A stretch of DNA of 64,000 bases from Xenorhabdus griffiniae (GCF_037265215.1 NZ_CP147737.1:1830001-1894000); one strand, 5' to 3'. Shown: positions 45,903-54,300, numbered from the stretch's first letter. Notes: a model not told the origin generated them from the letters alone. Program-made: numbers and translations.

Positions 45903-47567
45903 ATGATGAACGCATGGGAACAGTACGCTTTTGATGTCGAAAACGGCACAATTCCGGCCTGTAAACGGGTAAAACAGGCCGTAAAACGCTATTATAACGA
46001 CCTGAACAACCCGCTTTATATGTTCGATACCGAAGTTGTAGAACGTTTTGTGGGCTTTTCCCGCCTCTGTCCGCACGTCAAAGGCCACTTGCGCGGTAAG
46101 CCCATCATGCTTGAGCCGTGGCAACAGTTCGCTTTTGCCAATCTGTTCGGCTTCAAAGTCAAAGCAACCGGACGGCGGAAATACCGCAGTGCTTATATTC
46201 AAGTGCCGCGCAAAAATGCCAAATCTACGGTAGCCGCGATACTGGCTAACTGGTTTTTGGTAATGGAGAACGGGCAGCAGGACATTTACACCGCCGCCGT
46301 GAGTCGGGATCAGGCGCGTATCGTGTTTGATGATGCCCGGCAGATGTGCCTGTTATCAAAACCGTTCAAGAAACGAGTGACTATCCAGCAACACAAAGTC
46401 ACTTACACCAAGAGCAACAGCCTGTTAAAGCCACTGGCAGCCAAAGCCGCCACGATTGAGGGTACTAACCCCAGTCTTGCTATCGTCGATGAATACCATT
46501 TGCACCCGGATAACGCCGTCTACTCCGCGCTTGAGCTGGGCATGGGCGCACGTCCCGAAGGTATCCTGTTTGCCATTACCACGGCAGGCAGTAATGTGAT
46601 CTCAGCCTGTAAGCAGCATTATGATTATTGCTGTCAGATATTGAACGGCGAAGAACAAAACGAATCACTGTTTGCCCTGATCTACGAGCTGGACGACGAG
46701 CACGAGATTGATGATGAAAGCCTTTGGATTAAGGCTAATCCGAATCTGGATGTCTCCGTAGACAGTAATGCTTTGCATGACACGATACAGAAAGCGCGGG
46801 GTATTCCGTCACAATGGACAGAGATGCTGACCAAACGCTTTAATATCTGGTGTCAGGGCGAAACGCCGTGGATGGGGGAAGGTGCTTGGAAAAACTGCCA
46901 ACTCGACTATGACGAAAACGACCTCAAAGGCTTGGAGTGCTACGCTGGGCTGGATTTATCCTCCACAGGCGATATCACCAGTATCTGCTACACGTTCCCC
47001 GTGGATAACGAACTGTTATTGCTGACCCGCCATTACCTGCCCGAAGCCCAGCTACAGAATCCTGCCAATAAGAACCGGGCTGTTTATCGTCAATGGGTAC
47101 AGGCGGGTTGGATACGTACCACGGTAGGCGATTGCATTGATTACGACCGTATCCGTGATGATATTCTCAAAGAGAGCCAGCACTTTGATATCAAACTGGT
47201 GGGTTTTGATACATGGAACGCGACCCACTTACGCACCCAACTACAGGGCGCTGGGCTGGATGTTGAGCCGTTCCCGCAAACCTACATGCGCTTTAGCCCG
47301 GTGTCCAAGTCGGCTGAGGTATTTGTGAATCGCAAGGTCATTCGTCACAACGGCGATCCGGTGCTTGCTTGGGCGATGTCCAATGTGGTGATGGAAACGG
47401 ACGCGAACGCCAATATCAAGCCGAACAAGAAGAAATCCGCGAACAAAATCGACCCTGCGATTGCGTTCCTGATGAGCTTCGGCACATGGCAGGCGGAGCA
47501 TGAAGATTTTGCGTTCAGCCTCAATGAGGAACAGAAGCAGAGATTGGCTAACTTTGATGGAATTTAG
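45903..47567 (+). CDS. terL: terminase large subunit
   Basis: 554 aa packaging motor and nuclease. ATPase with Walker A-like QVPRKNAKSTVAA near residue 104 and Walker B LAIVDEYH near 195; C-terminal RNase H-like nuclease with GLDLSSTGDITSICY near 345 and acidic DTWNATHL and DPAIAFLMS segments. Full length and intact. Last structural gene of the island. Confidence 0.95.
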   Translation: MMNAWEQYAFDVENGTIPACKRVKQAVKRYYNDLNNPLYMFDTEVVERFVGFSRLCPHVKGHLRGKPIMLEPWQQFAFANLFGFKVKATGRRKYRSAYIQVPRKNAKSTVAAILANWFLVMENGQQDIYTAAVSRDQARIVFDDARQMCLLSKPFKKRVTIQQHKVTYTKSNSLLKPLAAKAATIEGTNPSLAIVDEYHLHPDNAVYSALELGMGARPEGILFAITTAGSNVISACKQHYDYCCQILNGEEQNESLFALIYELDDEHEIDDESLWIKANPNLDVSVDSNALHDTIQKARGIPSQWTEMLTKRFNIWCQGETPWMGEGAWKNCQLDYDENDLKGLECYAGLDLSSTGDITSICYTFPVDNELLLLTRHYLPEAQLQNPANKNRAVYRQWVQAGWIRTTVGDCIDYDRIRDDILKESQHFDIKLVGFDTWNATHLRTQLQGAGLDVEPFPQTYMRFSPVSKSAEVFVNRKVIRHNGDPVLAWAMSNVVMETDANANIKPNKKKSANKIDPAIAFLMSFGTWQAEHEDFAFSLNEEQKQRLANFDGI

Positions 47568-48831
47568 CTAACCCGTTGATTTAACTCATATCCCGCATGT
47601 AGCAGGAATTATTAATAATCAATGAGTTACGTAGAGTAATTTTGTAACCTATTGATTTTACTTATTTCCGGCATGGTGACAGAAATTAAGGAAATCAAGG
47701 AGTTAGCTAACTATAGAGCAAATCCCTATAGTTGCCGTAGATGGTCAAAATCGTGACCATCTCAAAGTGTGAGATTCCATTTAAGGTATTGGGGAAATCA
47801 CCACACCTTTTAGCAGAGCTAAGCGTAGGGTATAGAGGAAATCTCAATACCTTTTGCTTTTGTACATGCGGAATTTCCCCGTATGTAACTGACCCAATTA
47901 TTTTGGGTTACCTGTCTCATTGCCCGGAACAAGAACTGCACCTCTTTAAGAGGTTTAGTTATAGATCACCCAATAGGTTGAACTGACCCTCTTTAAGTGG
48001 GTTAGTTTGTGCCGACGAAATTCGTCGATGCAAAATCCAATATCCGATAATCGGACTTTGGGTGTCACTGACAGTTAGTCAGTCGCAAATGGTTTTGAGC
48101 GTAACCGATAGTTACTCACAAAATTTGAGCGTCAGTCTGGCTGACTCACAGAATTTGCTCAACTCATTAAGGGTTGCACAAACTTTGCACGTATCATTTA
48201 GCGACGCACAGACTTTGTACACCTTTTTAAGAGGTGTGCCCAAAAGAATTATGTAAAAACAGATGGTTAAGTCGTTTTGTCCAGCCCCTTGCGCTCAAGC
48301 AACATATTGAAATATAGTGAATTTATTGCGTTTGTCCAGCACATAAATCAACCATCACGGAAATCGTGATAGGGTGGTCAAACTGACCCCCTCGGAAAAA
48401 TCAAAGGGTTAGCCAACTATGGTTACTACTTTTCCTCAAAGTGAGGATGAACGCGAATATCAATGAGTTACCTAACTATGGTGAAGATCACCACAGTTGC
48501 TACTGGTTACAACTTCCGTGAGCGGTGGTACAGATATGGACAGTTATTGACAGTTATTTTTCGTATCTGTACCACCTTAATTAATTGATATTTAATTGAA
48601 ATATTGCAAGTGGTACAGATGGTACAGTTATTTCGCGTTTTTTTCGTTAAAGCGTGATTTTCGAATAAATTAGCTAAACCTCCATTGTGGTAATCACAAC
48701 GCAGAGGCTTGAGTTTAAGTCGTCCAGCACAAGGTTACTGAATGTAACTCAGTACGTATTACGTTCGCAGTGATTTAACTTATTGATTATTATCATGGTT
48801 GAAAAACCAGTTCATCTATAGGCGGTGGAAC
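47568..48831. repeat. 1.26 kb hairpin-rich non-coding region
   Basis: No credible gene. Perfect small stem-loops succeed each other: AACTATAG/CTATAGTT (47709-47733), AGATGGTCA/TGACCATCT (47739-47762), GGTAT-GAG/CTC-ATACC (47829-47851), ACCCAA/TTGGGT (47892-47908), ACCTCTT/AAGAGGT (47940-47954), AACTGACCC/GGGTTAGTT (47981-48007), CGACGAA/TTCGTCG (48013-48027), TCCGAT/ATCGGA (48043-48055), ACTGAC/GTCAGT (48067-48083), and ATCACG/CGTGAT (48355-48371). Between some lie TCAATGAGTTAC or its relatives. The first part resembles the region at 36.8-37.3 kb. Confidence 0.7.
48101..48235. repeat. 30 bp periodic hairpin/spacer array
   Basis: Five units with exact 30 bp period. Hairpins of 15 nt with 5 bp arms: GTAAC-CGATA-GTTAC (48101), GTCAG-TCTGG-CTGAC (48131), AACTC-ATTAA-GGGTT (48161), GTATC-ATTTA-GCGAC (48191, arms mostly broken), ACCTT-TTTAA-GAGGT (48221). 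Spacers of 15 nt: TCACAAAATTTGAGC, TCACAGAATTTGCTC, GCACAAACTTTGCAC, GCACAGACTTTGTAC. Hairpin arms differ between units but remain self-complementary, while spacers stay conserved. Confidence 0.8.
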
Positions 48832-49113
48832 ATGGCACGAAGACAGAAGAAGAATGCACCCTCGATAGTCGCTACGATCACAGGCAAGATTACCGCTTCC
48901 CCCAAGCGTATCAAGTGCCAGACGGGGAAAGTGATGGCAGTCGCTACCCTACAGGCACAGAGCGATAAGCGCAGTGATTACCCGCTGCGAGTCGTGGGCT
49001 TTGATGAAATGGCGCTATCGGTGATGCTGTTACAGAAAGGCCAGGTGATCACAGTGACGGGAAAGGCTTCTTACTGGCAGGGCTATCAGTTGGCTGTTTT
49101 CTCTATCGCTTAA
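48832..49113 (+). CDS. OB-fold, SSB-like single-stranded DNA-binding protein
   Basis: 93 aa. VATITGKITASPKRIKCQTGKVMAVATLQAQ ... YPLRVVGFDEMALSVMLLQKGQVITVTGKASYWQGYQLAVF has the beta-strand spacing of a small SSB/OB domain. Basic N-terminus MARRQKKNAPS. Last gene of the island, probably for its replication. ATG 48832 selected after GGCGGTGG; a longer frame from 48799 lacks a ribosome binding site. Confidence 0.65.
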   Translation: MARRQKKNAPSIVATITGKITASPKRIKCQTGKVMAVATLQAQSDKRSDYPLRVVGFDEMALSVMLLQKGQVITVTGKASYWQGYQLAVFSIA

Positions 49114-49527
49114 TAGGTTCCGATGAAATTCGGCGCAACCTCTCCACAAGGTTGGTACTTTTAACGTACTGACCTTGTCTCTTGATTACTGAAAACACAT
49201 AGGTAGCACAATAGAATTGGCGAGAGTTCTTAACAAAATGTAAGTTGTATAGAAATTTGTATAACTTTAAAAGATAAATTAATTTATTTGATATTTATCA
49301 TTATATTAACCGTTGTGTATTGCTCCCTCCTCCACTTACACTTCTCGCAACGTCTCCTAAAGTCTATTTTCCCCAATAAAATCAACGAAAACTCCCAAAT
49401 AAAGCGCTATTAACGTCTACTGGCATCTATTGCAATGTACCCCAGTCAGGGGGTATATATAGGGGTAACTTTCTGTACTCCCTAAAAAAATACCCCCGTT
49501 ACTGTGAGGGGCAAGGATGCTAGAAAT
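49114..49527. other. right end of the island with att-like sequence
   Basis: Non-coding. Holds an AGGTT...AACCT hairpin with inner CCGA/TCGG (49114-49142), two TTGTATA sites (49245-49252, 49257-49263) matching those before int, and at 49325-49372 a diverged copy of the tRNA-end/attL sequence (CTCCCTCCTCC, TTACACTTCT, TAAAGTCTA). The homology with the left leader continues towards the next integrase remnant, indicating a second element inserted at the same site. Confidence 0.6.
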
Positions 49528-49641
49528 ATGAAACTAACAGCCCGACAAGTTGAAACAGTAAAACCCCAAGATAAAGATTTTAAGCTATCGGATGGCGGCG
49601 GTTTATATCTATTGGTCAGGGCGGGATTCTACTTTGCGTAA
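49528..49641 (+). pseudogene. integrase remnant, N-terminal fragment
   Basis: MKLTARQVETVKPQDKDFKL followed by SDGGGLYLLVR is the N-terminus of a P4-type integrase, homologous to but distinct from the intact one at 33129. After 31 codons the frame enters a 174 bp inserted element and stops. The central third of the gene is missing. Confidence 0.85.
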
Positions 49642-49790
49642 AAATTATACATTTCGCAGATATTGATAATTTCTCACATTCAATACGATTTTATTGATAG
49701 GTTTTGATATCTGGCATGAACATTTATTGAGCTGGAAGAGGGTTGTTTTTATCCACAATAACCATATAGAAAATGTGAGATCCCGCCCTG
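49617..49790. mobile_element. 174 bp miniature element with 11 bp terminal inverted repeats
   Basis: Perfect inverted ends CAGGGCGGGAT (49617-49627) and ATCCCGCCCTG (49780-49790). No coding capacity; sits precisely between two fragments of an integrase gene. MITE-like; parent transposon not identified and target duplication not evident. Confidence 0.6.
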
Positions 49791-49858
49791 TGCTTTTATC
49801 CCTCATTAATGCGAACATTACGCTCACCTTTCAGTAGATGAATTACCTGAATTTCTGG
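49791..49858 (+). pseudogene. integrase remnant, internal fragment
   Basis: 68 bp almost identical to 33709-33777 of the intact integrase (encoding AFIPHQREHYAYLSVDELPE), directly after the miniature element. About 160 codons that should lie between the two fragments are absent. Confidence 0.85.
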
Positions 49859-49914
49859 TCACGTATTCAATTTGTTGTTTCTCATGTATACCCTTCACTT
49901 TTTCAGGAAATAAG

Positions 49915-50092
49915 CTGGCAACGGTAGAAGTGAAATGTCGATTTTGTCAACAAACCGAATCGGATAAGAAAACATGGTACGGGTCAAGGTGAACGTCAGC
50001 GTTATCGTTGCCTGTCTTGCCGCCGTACTTTTCAGCTTGAATATGCTTATCGTGCTTGCCGGACGGGCATAAAAGAACAAGTTGTGCAATAA
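49915..50092 (+). pseudogene. IS1-family insA remnant
   Basis: Translated in two frames it gives ATVEVKCRFCQQ and then KHGTGQGERQRYRCLSCRRTF and QLEYAYRACRTGIKEQVVQ, the zinc-finger InsA pattern of IS1. A frameshift lies near 49968 and the ATG is replaced by CTG. Only the insA part is left; insB is missing. It has replaced the 3' end of the neighbouring DUF3800 gene. Confidence 0.75.
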
Positions 50093-50459
50093 CATTACCT
50101 ATTTTCGTGGAAATTAATTTCGTGAAGTGTTTTCTCATTGCCAAGTCATAATCGCCATCATGAAATGCCTTATTGACCATAGATTTTTCTATAACAATGC
50201 AATGAAAAGCCAACCAAGGATTCTGGAAGAAAACATCAACTAGCTCTTTGTAAAAATCGGCGTATTTCTTGGAGTTAGCTTTTTTCCATTTGATTTCTTC
50301 ATAGTACCTATGTTTGTCTCTTAGTTTTCTAATGATGCGGGAGAAATCACCTCTGCGTTGATATTTCATCCATAGGCTACCAAAGCCATAAAAGCGTTGT
50401 CCATCTATACCTGATTCATCACAAGCCACATGCCAGATTAGTTTCCCGGGGTCTCTCAT
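50093..50459 (-). pseudogene. DUF3800-type protein, 3'-truncated
   Basis: About 122 genuine codons: MRDPGKLIWHVACDESG with the D-E-S motif of DUF3800 (a predicted RNase H-like fold found near phage and defence genes), YGFGSLWM, YYEEIKWKK and AFHCIVIEKSMV. Beyond codon 122 the frame continues into the IS1 remnant. Probably non-functional. Confidence 0.65.
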
Positions 50460-50470
50460 GAAAGATCCTT

Positions 50471-50776
50471 TTGTATAAAAGATTCATAGTGATTAATTTG
50501 CTATTAAACTCGTGGCCGCAAATATCCGGTTTTGCTTTGGCGATAGCGATTTGTTATGGCCGACTAATTTACGACGGTGTGGAACGTAAGGACCGCTGGG
50601 TAGAGGCGCTGCTCTGCAGGGCCTTGTCATGGAGTGTATCCAGTGGTCTGGAGATGTTTGGCATTCCTATCAATTTTGCACCCGCTATCGGGGGCGCCGT
50701 TGGTTTTATTGGTGTTGAGAAAATACGTGAGTTTGCTATTCGTGCCATTAATAAACGTTTGGGGGGTAAACAGTGA
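50471..50776 (+). CDS. phage holin (lambda-type)
   Basis: About 100 aa. Three hydrophobic segments (ISGFALAIAICYGRLIYDG, WVEALLCRALSWSVSSGLEMF, FAPAIGGAVGFIGVEKI) and a basic end KRLGGKQ, like holins of the phage_holin_3 group. Start uncertain: TTG 50471 opens the frame, but the usual N-terminus may have been lost in the rearrangement with the DUF3800 gene. First gene of a lysis cassette. Confidence 0.75.
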   Translation: MYKRFIVINLLLNSWPQISGFALAIAICYGRLIYDGVERKDRWVEALLCRALSWSVSSGLEMFGIPINFAPAIGGAVGFIGVEKIREFAIRAINKRLGGKQ

Positions 50777-51189
50777 GCAGAGGGATTAGGAATAACAATC
50801 CGGGCAACATTGACTATAACCCCGCTAATAAATGGCTGGGACAAATTGGAATTGAAACGGGTGCAAAAAATCCTCGGTTCTGTCGGTTCGAGTCACCAGA
50901 GTATGGCATTCGGGCACTGTTCAAATTGCTGAGGAACTATCAGGCTAACCCAAAATTACCATTGCACTCGATTAGAAAAATCATCAATCGTTATGCCCCC
51001 TCTGTTGAGAACAATACGGAACGTTATATCCGGTTTGTGGCAGAAAAACTGGGTGTTTCGGCTGATGTAACAATATCCACTCAGGATAAACATATTTTGT
51101 TTGCCCTGGCAGAGGGAATTATCCATATGGAAAACGGCCAGCAACCCTATTCACCGGAAACGTTCGAACGGACGTTTGAGCTGCTATGA
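50773..51189 (+). CDS. phage endolysin-like protein
   Basis: 138 aa. RGIRNNNPGNIDYNPANKWLGQ is the opening motif of a phage muralytic/structural protein family; FCRFESPEYGIRALFKLLRNYQ and RYAPSVENNTERYIRFVAEKLGV follow as usual. Probably degrades peptidoglycan at lysis. GTG start overlaps the holin stop, and its own stop overlaps the spanin start (ATGA). Confidence 0.75.
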   Translation: MSRGIRNNNPGNIDYNPANKWLGQIGIETGAKNPRFCRFESPEYGIRALFKLLRNYQANPKLPLHSIRKIINRYAPSVENNTERYIRFVAEKLGVSADVTISTQDKHILFALAEGIIHMENGQQPYSPETFERTFELL

Positions 51190-51652
51190 GTATTAAATTG
51201 GTGTTCTATCTGGGGGCGCTGGCATTGTTTTTTGTATTGATTATCGCGCGCAATTTCAATTTGACAAGATAGCAGCGTTAGAGAGCGGTAAAATGCAGTT
51301 GGAGCAATCTTTATCAGAATAGGTCGCCATTAACACCACCCAGCAGGAGCGTATCCAGCAACTCCACGAGCTGGACACACGGTACATTCAGGAACTCGCC
51401 CATGCCAAGACTGAAATCGACACTTTTCGCGCTGATGTTGCAGCTGGTCGTCGCAAGCTGCGCATCAAAGCCACCTATCCCGTGTCTGAAACCGTTACCG
51501 CCGGCAGCGTGGGCAATGCAACCGCCGTCGAACTCACTGAAGAAACTGGATCAACTGTTCTTGATATCCGAGAAGGCATCATCAACGACCGGGCAAAACT
51601 GAGATATTTGCAGGATTATGTTAATACTGAATGCTACAAGGTGACGAAATGA
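51186..51652 (+). pseudogene. i-spanin (Rz-like), broken
   Basis: N-terminal membrane anchor MSIKLVFYLGALALFFVLII is intact, but a frameshift near 51262 and an in-frame TAG near 51320 interrupt the coiled-coil periplasmic part (QQERIQQLHELDTRYIQELA and RRKLRIKATYPVSETVTAGS remain readable). The end overlaps the next gene. Inner-membrane spanin function is presumably lost. Confidence 0.8.
51402..51602 (+). CDS. o-spanin lipoprotein Rz1
   Basis: 66 aa in a different frame inside the broken Rz gene, the classic nested arrangement. Basic start MPRLKSTLFALMLQLVVASC ends in lipobox VASC, followed by a Pro-rich mature part (PPIPCLKPLPPAAW). Still open although its partner is broken. Confidence 0.82.
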   Translation: MPRLKSTLFALMLQLVVASCASKPPIPCLKPLPPAAWAMQPPSNSLKKLDQLFLISEKASSTTGQN

Positions 51653-51876
51653 ATCAACAAACCCTGCAACCACATCAACAGCGCGTTATCGACGAATTAG
51701 CAGAACTCAATGAGAGAATTGAAAAACTGTCTGTTTTCATAGGCAGCAATACTTATAACGCACTAGAGGAGTCTGACTGCTACCTGTTAAAAATGCAGCG
51801 GTCAGCTATGTATAATTATGCTGAAATCCTGCATATGCGCGTTAAGAGGTTCTCCTCACCACCTCAGAGCAAATGA
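51649..51876 (+). CDS. crAss001_48-related small phage protein
   Basis: 75 aa: QPHQQRVIDELAELNERIEKLSVFIGSN ... EESDCYLLKMQRSAMYNYAEILHMRV, a short helical hairpin pattern common in enterobacterial prophages (crAss001_48-related domain). Function unknown. Start ATG 51649 overlaps the Rz stop (ATGA). Confidence 0.75.
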   Translation: MNQQTLQPHQQRVIDELAELNERIEKLSVFIGSNTYNALEESDCYLLKMQRSAMYNYAEILHMRVKRFSSPPQSK

Positions 51877-51938
51877 TCTGGGGGGGGTAAATATATCAGC
51901 TTAGATATTTTTAATCTTAATTTATTGTTTACGTAGAA

Positions 51939-52389
51939 TTAATACGGTGTAACTTGATTTCCTACTAATTGCAAGGGTGTAGCTGATGCAATATTGCGCT
52001 GAGGTAATTGAGTAAGGTACTCAAGACCGGTGTGGTCATTTATATACGGCAATATACACTTGAGATAGTATTCCAAATCTATATCAAATGAATGATACTT
52101 TAATATATACGAGAGTGGATTCTCTGCTCTAAAACCTAACATTCTTATTCTTCTGATAATGCCCGGTGAGACAGGATTCCGTAGGTGCTCTAAGATCGAT
52201 AATATTTCTATATCCACTAATTCTTAATGACATAATTCCATTAACTTGTCTATATTCAGACAAATATCTCGGATTATTAAAACGTGCAGCTAAATATCGC
52301 GGATGAAAGCATTGCATATATCGAAAATCTACGTTTGCTAAATAGCAAAAATATTTGATCATTGCCATAGATGTCACAGATCTTGGCAT
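51939..52389 (-). pseudogene. cargo locus A, two overlapping frames
   Basis: Two minus-strand frames (52389-52129 and 52217-51939) overlap by 89 bp and may be one frameshifted gene. First part MPRSVTSMAMIKYFCYLANV; second part has RRIRMLGFRAENPLSYILKY and YINDHTG, weakly similar in order to LHQLGFELDMQLSLSIRSHS and LANHTG of cargo protein B. No family recognised. Preceded by the shared upstream module. Confidence 0.45.
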
Positions 52390-52709
52390 AGCTAACTCCT
52401 ACTTAAGAACATAGACTCAAACTTACAACAATACCTAACTTTATTCTCACCTAATATCAAGCGAATAATTCTTAACAATTAATTACTCACTGAAACTAAA
52501 GGCAACTAACCACGGGGCGGCGCTCTCGCGGGAAACGGCTCGTTTTCCGATTTTCATGCTGTCAGTAGCAGATCATTTAACCTATTGATATCAATAAAGA
52601 ATAAAGATTTTGAGGTGACAAATTTCAGCAAGGTGTGTCAGCTTAGTGTCTTTTATCTATTTGATTATTATGTAAAAAATGTGTAATCACCTGACAATAT
52701 GGGGTGACA
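52390..52709. promoter_or_regulatory. intergenic region with shared upstream module, copy A
   Basis: No gene in 320 bp. 52441-52500 holds the module common to three reverse-strand cargo genes: CAAGCGAATAAT, TTAACAATTA and ACTCACTGAAACTAAA. On the minus strand this offers TTGTTA, 16 bp, TATTAG as a possible promoter. The rest (52501-52709) shows no clear signal. Confidence 0.5.
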
Positions 52710-52755
52710 ATGTCTAATGTCAGCAATCTGGGGGACGCGTATATAACTTTTCAAA

Positions 52756-52950
52756 ATGGTGGGAGTATCCACTGCATTGAATATTCATGTGTACAAATGG
52801 TTTATATTGTTAATTGCCATTCCAATGTTGATTTATGGCTCAATTGTGATTGGCCTGATACCGGCATTCAGAGAACTGCGTGATCTATGGCGGGAACCCG
52901 TAAAATTTGACACTCTACGTCAAATTCCCGATGGCCTTATTGAGATATAG
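52756..52950 (+). CDS. small membrane protein
   Basis: 64 aa with one strong membrane segment (YKWFILLIAIPMLIYGSIVIGLI) followed by a charged tail (RELRDLWREPVKFDTLRQ). An alternative frame starting ATG 52710 encodes 57 codons over the same DNA, so the true product is uncertain. Lies between two reverse-oriented cargo genes. Confidence 0.4.
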   Translation: MVGVSTALNIHVYKWFILLIAIPMLIYGSIVIGLIPAFRELRDLWREPVKFDTLRQIPDGLIEI

Positions 52951-52998
52951 CAAATAACACCTCACCACCTCAGAGCAAATGATACTGAGGTGGCGGGA

Positions 52999-53661
52999 TT
53001 ATTCCCAAGGACGCCAAATTCTGCCTGGTCGAGGTGGTTGAGGATCTTGGGATTCTTGACGTGGCTGTGTACTAAGGCGCCTATAGGGGTGAAAAGCATT
53101 ACCAGTCCCACCAGTTTGTCGCGGCGGCTGAGTAACTTGTTGATATGGTAAATGTAGGCCAGATGGTCCGGGTTGAGGACTTCTTGATGGAGAAGGTGCA
53201 GGGCTTTGGTAATTTCTTAAAGCGTCTTGGATGTTATGATATTTTCGCTCAGTTATCCTCTCTTTAAAACGATTAATGTAATATACATCCTGTGGTGAAA
53301 AGCTTGGCAATATAATTGTCTTATAGGCATTAAGCGTTACATCATAGCCAGTATGGTTAGCAAGTCTATATACTGAACCATCTTGGCTATGACTGCGGAT
53401 TGAGAGAGACAGTTGCATATCAAGCTCAAACCCCAATTGGTGGAGCCTGTTTGGTAAAGAATTACTTATACTAACATTAGTCGCCTGATTCAAATGTGCT
53501 CTGCGCCTCAGGTCATTGCGTACATTTTCATTTTCAAATATAGCAGTTAGCGTTCTGTTCTGATTGGTTGGCTCGTTGTATTCACATAGCACAGGAATGC
53601 CACTGGGATTACGAGTATTTTCTAATTCGCGAAAAACCCCTTCCAATACAGGATCAGGCAT
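52999..53661 (-). CDS. cargo protein B with Pro-rich tail
   Basis: 220 aa, ATG 53661 preceded by GGAGG. Residues 1-150 are polar and mixed (LENTRNPSGIPVLCEYNEPT, RRRAHLNQATNVSISNSLPN, HTGYDVTLNAYKTIILPSF); residues 150-220 are proline-, serine- and glutamine-rich (SPAPSPSRSPQPGPSG, PPRQTGGTG). No signal peptide. The layout, a small folded part plus a low-complexity tail, is seen in secreted effectors, but I recognise no family. Preceded by the shared upstream module. Confidence 0.65.
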   Translation of the reverse strand: MPDPVLEGVFRELENTRNPSGIPVLCEYNEPTNQNRTLTAIFENENVRNDLRRRAHLNQATNVSISNSLPNRLHQLGFELDMQLSLSIRSHSQDGSVYRLANHTGYDVTLNAYKTIILPSFSPQDVYYINRFKERITERKYHNIQDALRNYQSPAPSPSRSPQPGPSGLHLPYQQVTQPPRQTGGTGNAFHPYRRLSTQPRQESQDPQPPRPGRIWRPWE

Positions 53662-53708
53662 AATTACCTCCAATAAAAGTAAGTATATTGCAATCACACT
53701 TAACCCCA

Positions 53709-53886
53709 TTTCTTCCCAATAACAAGCGAATAATGTTTAACAATTAGTTACTCACTGAAACTAAACCCAATATTTCTCTATCCATTCCCTGAGTGGCTAC
53801 AGAAATAACTCATGCCGCCACCCGTTCCCATCGCACACGGCTGGTGGCATTTTTTATATCTGAATTTCACTGCGCATTCACAGCGC
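53709..53886. repeat. shared upstream module, copy B
   Basis: Closely related to 55778-55955 over about 175 bp: AACAAGCGAATAATG, TTAACAATTAGTTA, then CAATATTTCT, GAGTGGCTAC and GGCTGGTGGCATTTTT. The outer part may be the decayed end of a small zinc-finger (Com-like) gene read on the minus strand. Located just upstream of cargo gene B. Confidence 0.7.
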
Positions 53887-53975
53887 CATTCTTTCAACGT
53901 CGAATCCAATCACTTTGATATGAGCCTTCGAGGAAGTCAGTTATAGCTGGCGAGCTTCGACGGGCTGATTACCTA

Positions 53976-54140
53976 ATGAAAATCAATCAGAGCCTAGTGT
54001 ATCGACATCTGTTTGGAGACATACAGGTCAACCAGCATTTCATTGCTGGTCTGCTTGATGGCAGGCTCGGTGAGAAACTCTCTCCCAACAGCCAAACACT
54101 GTTTTACAGCAAGTTACTTGAATCCTTTAAAGGCGATTGA
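53976..54140 (+). CDS. small phage protein
   Basis: 54 aa: MKINQSLVYRHLFGDIQVNQ, then HFIAGLLDGRLGEKLSPNSQ. Composition is protein-like but no family is recognised, and no strong ribosome binding site precedes it. Confidence 0.35.
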   Translation: MKINQSLVYRHLFGDIQVNQHFIAGLLDGRLGEKLSPNSQTLFYSKLLESFKGD

Positions 54141-54300
54141 TGAGCGTGTTGTGTTTGTCGGCGGCATAGAGCTTGACCACCTCGATCCACCAAAAAGTGG
54201 GGGATTTCAAACGGAAGTGAGAAGAGAGCCTTATCCAGGGAAATCTATTGGAACAGCTATTGGTGAATGCAGGAAGCATCGCGCTGAATGGCGCAACTAA
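54141..54300 (+). pseudogene. phage gene fragment
   Basis: Open frame with a protein-like end (VRREPYPGKSIGTAIGECRK then HRAEWRN) but no start of its own; the frame upstream runs across the small ORF in another phase. Probably the 3' end of a decayed gene next to terS. Confidence 0.35.

Noticed and set aside
48011..48240. CRISPR-like array
   Set aside because: The 15-nt conserved part is too short and the variable part is self-complementary rather than spacer-like; no cas gene is present.
47741..48256. Small frames within the hairpin region (47741-47986 and 48062-48256)
   Set aside because: No ribosome binding sites; amino-acid repeats simply mirror the 30 bp DNA period.
53700..53900. Functional Com (mom regulator) gene
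   Set aside because: Only short zinc-finger-like stretches remain in shifting frames, and no mom gene follows.
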